Shown here piece after piece: positions 43,361 to 46,998 of a stretch of 46,998 bases of DNA. The position numbers and the translations under genes were made by a program. Source of the stretch: Syntrophomonadaceae bacterium (GTDB lineage Bacteria > Bacillota > Dethiobacteria > DTU022); contig PWYU01000016.1 in NCBI GenBank assembly GCA_003567725.1, positions 1-46,998 of the forward strand, in the 5' to 3' direction. How positions within the stretch are numbered: the stretch's first letter is position 1; every line of letters begins with the position of its first letter. The notes below the pieces were generated by a model. The model saw only the letters and a program-made list of their open reading frames with translations. It searched no databases and was not told where the DNA came from.

Positions 43361-44704
43361 CTATTTATTTTCCGGCGGTTCGGCTATAAAACCCATTTCC
43401 ATGGCCATCCTGGTCTGGTCTTGAGCTCTTTTAATGAAAGATTTCGCTTTATCGTAACATTCCTCGCGGCTAATCGAAATTCGGGCCAAGCCTTGCTCAA
43501 TCCCTTTCATCGCAGTAACTGTAGCCACCCTGGGAAAGACTTCCCACATATCCATAGACGGCAAAATCATTTCCGGGTTCAAACCCCCATCAGGAGCACA
43601 GGCAGCCAGCTCTTCAGCGGCGGCAATACACATCTTGTCAGAAATACGAATGGCATGGATATCTAAAACCCCGCGAAATATGGCCGGAAACCCCAGGGAG
43701 TTGTTCACCTGGTTCGGGAAGTCGGATCGTCCCGTGGAAACAATTCTTGCCCCGGCTTCCTTGGCCTCCCAGGGCCAGATTTCAGGGACGGGATTAGCGC
43801 AGGCAAAAACGATGGCCTCTTTAGCCATACTCTCCACCCATGCTTTTTTAATTGTTTTAGGACCCGGCTTGGAAAGCCCGATTAACACATCGGCATCTTT
43901 GCAGGCCTCAGCTGCACCGCCGGCAACCTGGCTGCCGTTAGTAGTCTGGGCCAGTTCCCACTTGATGGGATGCTGTTCAATAAGCTCGGTGCGCCCTTTG
44001 TGCAAAGTCCCTCTACTATCAACTAAAATGATTTTTTCAGGATCCATACCGGCAGCAATAAAAAGCCTGACCGTACAAATATTGGCCGCCCCGGCCCCGA
44101 TTAGAACCGTTTTTACCTGGTCGATTTTCTTATCAACAATTTTTAAGGCATTGAAAAGGCCGGCCAGTGTAACCAGGGCTGTTCCCTGTTGATCATCATG
44201 CCAGACCGGAATTTCGCATTCTTTTTTAAGTCTATCCAAAACATAGAAACACTTCGGGCTGGAGATATCCTCAAGGTTTATCGCTCCAAAACTGGGTTGA
44301 AGCATCTTAACAAATTCAATCAGTTCATCGGCATCCTTTGTATCAACACAAATGGGAAAGGCATCAACTCCACCTAAATACTTAAACAACAGGGCCTTTC
44401 CTTCCATCACCGGCATGCTTGCCTCCGGTCCAATATCGCCTAAACCTAAAACCCTGGTCCCATCAGAAACCACGGCACAAAGATTAGCTTTATTGGTATA
44501 CTTGTAGACATCCTCTTTATTTTCTGCGATTTTTTTACAGGGTTCTGCCACCCCTGGGCTGTACCAGAGAGCAAAATCATTGAAATCGCGAACACAGCTT
44601 TTTAAGTTAACTTCAATTTTACCCCTGTAAAAAGAATGCAAACGCAAAGCTTCTTTAGCAGCTTCTTTACTTTTAACCAGGTAATCATCTCTGTCCATGT
44701 ACAT
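43361..44704 (-). CDS. Malate dehydrogenase (oxaloacetate-decarboxylating), malic enzyme
   Basis: Converts malate and NAD(P)+ to pyruvate and CO2, or the reverse. 447 aa. Conserved: YSPGVAEPC (about 48-56), GLGDIGPEASMPVMEGKALLF, catalytic Lys/Asp in VDTKDAD, INLEDISSPKCF, WHDDQQGTALVTLAG and the nucleotide fold IGAGAANICTVRL followed by LVDSRG. The acidic Asp after the second beta strand points to NAD preference. The start is ATG 44704, about 8 nt after CAGGG; a TTG at 44725 is possible but unsupported. It sits between fumarase and the fumarate reductase-like pair, which supports a malate-pyruvate link. Confidence 0.94.
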   Translation of the reverse strand: MYMDRDDYLVKSKEAAKEALRLHSFYRGKIEVNLKSCVRDFNDFALWYSPGVAEPCKKIAENKEDVYKYTNKANLCAVVSDGTRVLGLGDIGPEASMPVMEGKALLFKYLGGVDAFPICVDTKDADELIEFVKMLQPSFGAINLEDISSPKCFYVLDRLKKECEIPVWHDDQQGTALVTLAGLFNALKIVDKKIDQVKTVLIGAGAANICTVRLFIAAGMDPEKIILVDSRGTLHKGRTELIEQHPIKWELAQTTNGSQVAGGAAEACKDADVLIGLSKPGPKTIKKAWVESMAKEAIVFACANPVPEIWPWEAKEAGARIVSTGRSDFPNQVNNSLGFPAIFRGVLDIHAIRISDKMCIAAAEELAACAPDGGLNPEMILPSMDMWEVFPRVATVTAMKGIEQGLARISISREECYDKAKSFIKRAQDQTRMAMEMGFIAEPPENK

Positions 44705-44782
44705 AAGCACATCCCTGCCTTTCAAAGACTATAATCACTGCAGCAGTTAATTTTTAAAATACTGGTATACGTCAGGCTGGTC

Positions 44783-45334
44783 TCAGCGGGCATAAGACCT
44801 GGCCCCTTCAGAATAAAGATCGTTCCCGTAAGCGTCGTTAATGACAGTGGCCGGAAATTCTTCCACTTCCAGGCGATGAATGGCTTCAGCGCCTAGTTCG
44901 GGATAAGCCACTACTTCACATTTTTTAATCTTTTTGGAAAGCAAGGCTCCGGCCCCACCTACTGCAGCCAAATAAACACCTTTATACTTTTGTAATGCCT
45001 CTATGACGGCCTGGCTGCGCAGGCCTTTACCGATACAGGCCTTCATCCCATGCTCAAGCATTTTAGGGGTATAGGCGTCCATCCTGCCACTGGTAGTAGG
45101 ACCGGCCGAACCAATCACCTGTCCCGGCTTAGCCGGAGTCGGTCCGACATAATAGATAATTTGGCCTTTGAGCTCAATGGGTAAAGGTGCACCGCTATCA
45201 ATTAATGCAACTAATTTTTTATGAGCGGCGTCACGGGCAGTGTAAACAACACCGTTGACCAAAACATTATCTCCCGCTTTCAAAGAAAGCACATCTTGAT
45301 CATTAAGGGGTGCGTTAATAGTCTTTATATTCAT
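44783..45334 (-). CDS. fumB: Fumarate hydratase class I, beta subunit
   Basis: C-terminal half of the two-subunit oxygen-sensitive [4Fe-4S] fumarase, which interconverts fumarate and malate. 183 aa. Seen: NGVVYTARDAAHKKL (about 27-41), YYVGPTPAKPGQVIGSAGPTTSGRMDAY (in part, GPTPAKPGQVIGSAGPTTS), MIGKG-like ACIGKGLRSQ and a C-terminal EEFPATVINDAYGNDLY. Start ATG 45334, with AAGGAG 8 nt upstream, 38 bp after the alpha subunit. Confidence 0.94.
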   Translation of the reverse strand: MNIKTINAPLNDQDVLSLKAGDNVLVNGVVYTARDAAHKKLVALIDSGAPLPIELKGQIIYYVGPTPAKPGQVIGSAGPTTSGRMDAYTPKMLEHGMKACIGKGLRSQAVIEALQKYKGVYLAAVGGAGALLSKKIKKCEVVAYPELGAEAIHRLEVEEFPATVINDAYGNDLYSEGARSYAR

Positions 45335-45372
45335 AAAAAGAGCTCCTTTCCGGTAACAAGCTTTAAACCTGC

Positions 45373-46218
45373 TTAAATTGTTTTTTCCAGGTGACGGCAG
45401 GCATGACAGTTTATATTTACTGCTGCAGCCATACTGGCGATATGTGAGGGGTAAGTTTCAATATGAACAGCCAGGGCAAAAACCCTTCCTCCAAAACCCT
45501 GCGGTCCCACACCGAGATCATTAATTTTATCAAGGATCTTCTTTTCCAACCCGGCATACTTTTGATCAGGGTTCGGTTGGCCAACCGGCCGGAACAAGGC
45601 TTTCTTAGAATTTACCGCCACCTTATCAAAAGTTCCTCCAATCCCCACTCCCACTACAATTGGCGGACAGGGATTGGGACCGGCTGCTTTAACATGGTTA
45701 ACGACAAAGTCAATTAACCCTTCTTCTCCATCAGCAGGTTTAAGCATTTTAACAGCACTCATATTCTCACTTCCGCCCCCTTTAGGTGCAAAAGCGATCT
45801 TCACCTTATCACCGGGAACCAGATCCGTATATATAACGGCCGGGGTATTATCACCGGTGTTTTTTCGGTCATATAATGGATCTTTGACTATTGATTTGCG
45901 CAGGTATCCATCGGTATAGCCTTTTTTGACCCCGGCATTAATAGCTTCTTCCAGTGTGCCCCCCGTTAAGTGTACATCCTGGCCAATCTCAACAAAGAAC
46001 ACGGCAAATCCTGTATCCTGGCAAATGGGGATCTGCTCGTTTTTAGCAATTTCCAGGTTATCGATTAATTGTTTCAATACTTCTTTACCGGTCGGTGATT
46101 CTTCTACTTCAAGGGACTGTTTTAAAGCAGTAGAAACATCATCACCGAGATAAATATTAGCTTCCTCGCACATCCCAGCAACAGTGTCAGTAATAACCGA
46201 CACAGATAGTTCACGCAA
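45373..46218 (-). CDS. fumA: Fumarate hydratase class I, alpha subunit
   Basis: Fe-S-binding half of the class I fumarase. 281 aa. The three cluster cysteines are visible in IPICQDTGFAV (about 63), GPNPCPPIVVG (about 186) and INCHACRH near the C-terminus. The block KGGGSENMSAVKML is also typical. The family is close to L-tartrate dehydratase, but association with malic enzyme favours fumarase. The start is TTG 46218 with GGAGG 10 nt upstream, and a promoter candidate lies about 25 bp before it. It is the first gene of the fumarase-malic enzyme-fumarate reductase-like operon. Confidence 0.94.
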   Translation of the reverse strand: MRELSVSVITDTVAGMCEEANIYLGDDVSTALKQSLEVEESPTGKEVLKQLIDNLEIAKNEQIPICQDTGFAVFFVEIGQDVHLTGGTLEEAINAGVKKGYTDGYLRKSIVKDPLYDRKNTGDNTPAVIYTDLVPGDKVKIAFAPKGGGSENMSAVKMLKPADGEEGLIDFVVNHVKAAGPNPCPPIVVGVGIGGTFDKVAVNSKKALFRPVGQPNPDQKYAGLEKKILDKINDLGVGPQGFGGRVFALAVHIETYPSHIASMAAAVNINCHACRHLEKTI

Positions 46219-46241
46219 GACTTAAGCACCTCCCTAAAGTC

Positions 46242-46269
46242 ATTATAACCGCAACAACTGCAAACTCAA
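46242..46269 (-). promoter_or_regulatory. Candidate promoter of the fumarase operon
   Basis: Minus strand TTGAGT (46269-46264), 16-bp spacer, TATAAT (46247-46242). The start codon is only 23 bp past the -10, so the leader would be about 15 nt and would hold little beyond GGGAGG. A second TATAAT-like box lies near 46380 without a good -35. Confidence 0.5.
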
Positions 46270-46443
46270 AGAAAAGTAGTGCTAATTAAATTTCTGCGTA
46301 CAGGTAGAAACTCCTGCCGCCAGAGATAAGATTTATTCTAGCCGCAGGTTATTTGCAGATCAATGCACTTCTAATTATACTGGCTTAGTGGAGAGGATTT
46401 TATAGCAAAGGGTATAATCCTTTAAAAACCAACATCAAACAAA

Positions 46444-46998
46444 TCACTGATCCAAGCCGGTTATTCTCTTCATCAAATCATCCCAATCCCGGTCTATTTC
46501 TTCCTGCAAGGCTTTAATCGTCGGATCATCAACCTGCCTGAAGCGACGTTGTGCGCTTAAATACTCTTTTAAGGGCGTTCGCTTTTTTTCCGGGTAGTAA
46601 GTCATTTTCCACTGGTTGCCATCTATTATTTCGTAGAGGGGGAAAAAATTAGTTGAAACAGCCAGCCTGGAAAGATGAATGGTATCAGAGGAATCAGTTC
46701 CCCAGCCTGGCGGGCAGGGAGAAAGAATATGCATGAACCTGAACCCCTTGATCTGCTGTGCCTTTTTAAGCTTAGAATCCATATCCTGTGGAAAGGCAAG
46801 GGAAGCAGTGGCGGCATAAGGTATACCGTGTGCAGCCATAATCCGCATAATATCTTTTTTCTGGCCATGCTTAAACAGCGGATAGGGCCGGGTGCTGGTC
46901 CTTGCTCCGAAAGGTGTGGCGGAGCTGGTTTGCATACCGGTATTCATATATGCTTCATTATCATAACAGATAAAAATAAAATCCTCGTTACGCTGGGC
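46444..46998 (-). CDS. porB: Pyruvate/2-oxoacid:ferredoxin oxidoreductase beta subunit (partial, runs off the right edge)
   Basis: Thiamine-diphosphate-binding beta subunit of an anaerobic 2-oxoacid oxidoreductase that makes acetyl-CoA, CO2 and reduced ferredoxin. The frame is open to base 46998, so about 184 C-terminal codons are seen. The N-terminal edge reads RNEDFIFICYDNEAYMNTGM, the characteristic PorB segment, followed by SSATPFGA, AHGIPYAATASLAFPQD and ILSPCPPGWG. The N-terminal cysteine motif and the TPP GDG motif are outside the window. The CPPGW and MNTG segments favour pyruvate over 2-oxoglutarate as substrate. It is not in the fumarase operon; 225 bp and a promoter separate them. 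Confidence 0.9.
   Translation of the reverse strand, partial: AQRNEDFIFICYDNEAYMNTGMQTSSATPFGARTSTRPYPLFKHGQKKDIMRIMAAHGIPYAATASLAFPQDMDSKLKKAQQIKGFRFMHILSPCPPGWGTDSSDTIHLSRLAVSTNFFPLYEIIDGNQWKMTYYPEKKRTPLKEYLSAQRRFRQVDDPTIKALQEEIDRDWDDLMKRITGLDQ

Noticed and set aside
43635-44192. A 185-codon plus-strand frame opposite malic enzyme
   Set aside because: Antisense shadow; composition follows the malic enzyme codons and no family motif is visible.
46270-46443. Imperfect stem GGAT...TATA / TATA...ATCC downstream of the PorB-like gene as a terminator
   Set aside because: The pairing is short and interrupted, and no T-run follows on the minus strand.

Overview
The window reads as a chromosomal segment of an anaerobic, low-to-mid GC Bacillota (Clostridia-like) bacterium. 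The evidence is the gene order rpsB-tsf-pyrH-frr-uppS-cdsA-dxr-rseP-ispG followed by rimP-nusA-ylxR-infB-rbfA-nrnA-truB-ribF-rpsO-pnp, an RNase J, strong GGAGG ribosome-binding sites with many TTG starts, an archaeal-type fructose-1,6-bisphosphate aldolase/phosphatase, a two-subunit class I (Fe-S) fumarase and a pyruvate:ferredoxin oxidoreductase-type beta subunit. No rRNA, tRNA, CRISPR, prophage or insertion sequence was recognised. Nearly every gene lies on the minus strand; only a DUF1015 gene and an AI-2E-family permease are on the plus strand.

Layout in transcription order on the minus strand, from right to left. (1) 46998-40197: the 3' part of a 2-oxoacid:ferredoxin oxidoreductase beta gene; then a C4-dicarboxylate cluster (fumarase alpha and beta, malic enzyme, a three-cluster Fe-S subunit, a fumarate reductase-like flavoprotein) ending at a perfect 30-bp inverted repeat; then nth, a Lon-like protease and trmL. 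(2) 37191-27731: the plus-strand AI-2E permease, then dnaE-pfkA-pyk-thioesterase, a histone-deacetylase-family gene and the plus-strand DUF1015 gene. (3) 26286-17893: a promoter, rpsB-tsf, a strong terminator, then pyrH-frr, uppS-cdsA-dxr-rseP-ispG and a family 2 glycosyltransferase. (4) 17146-6795: the rimP-nusA-infB translation/RNA operon through pnp, with candidate leader hairpins before rimP and rpsO. (5) 6720-1: dut, RNase J, the FBP aldolase/phosphatase, a diacylglycerol-kinase-family gene and a 5' fragment of ftsK/spoIIIE.

Functionally most of the window is core machinery: translation, RNA decay, isoprenoid and phospholipid synthesis, and DNA replication and repair. The metabolic genes form a coherent anaerobic picture. 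Pfk and Pyk provide glycolysis and the bifunctional FBP aldolase/phosphatase provides gluconeogenesis. Malic enzyme, fumarase and the fumarate reductase-like pair link pyruvate to malate, fumarate and succinate, next to a pyruvate:ferredoxin oxidoreductase-type subunit.

The least ordinary items are the fumarate reductase-like pair with no membrane anchor gene and without the covalent-FAD histidine, the perfect inverted repeat behind it, the Glu-for-Asp change in the PFK Mg-ATP loop, the tandem-repeat acidic tail on ribosomal protein S2, and a glycosyltransferase inserted between ispG and rimP. I saw no clear new defence, mobile or RNA-guided system.
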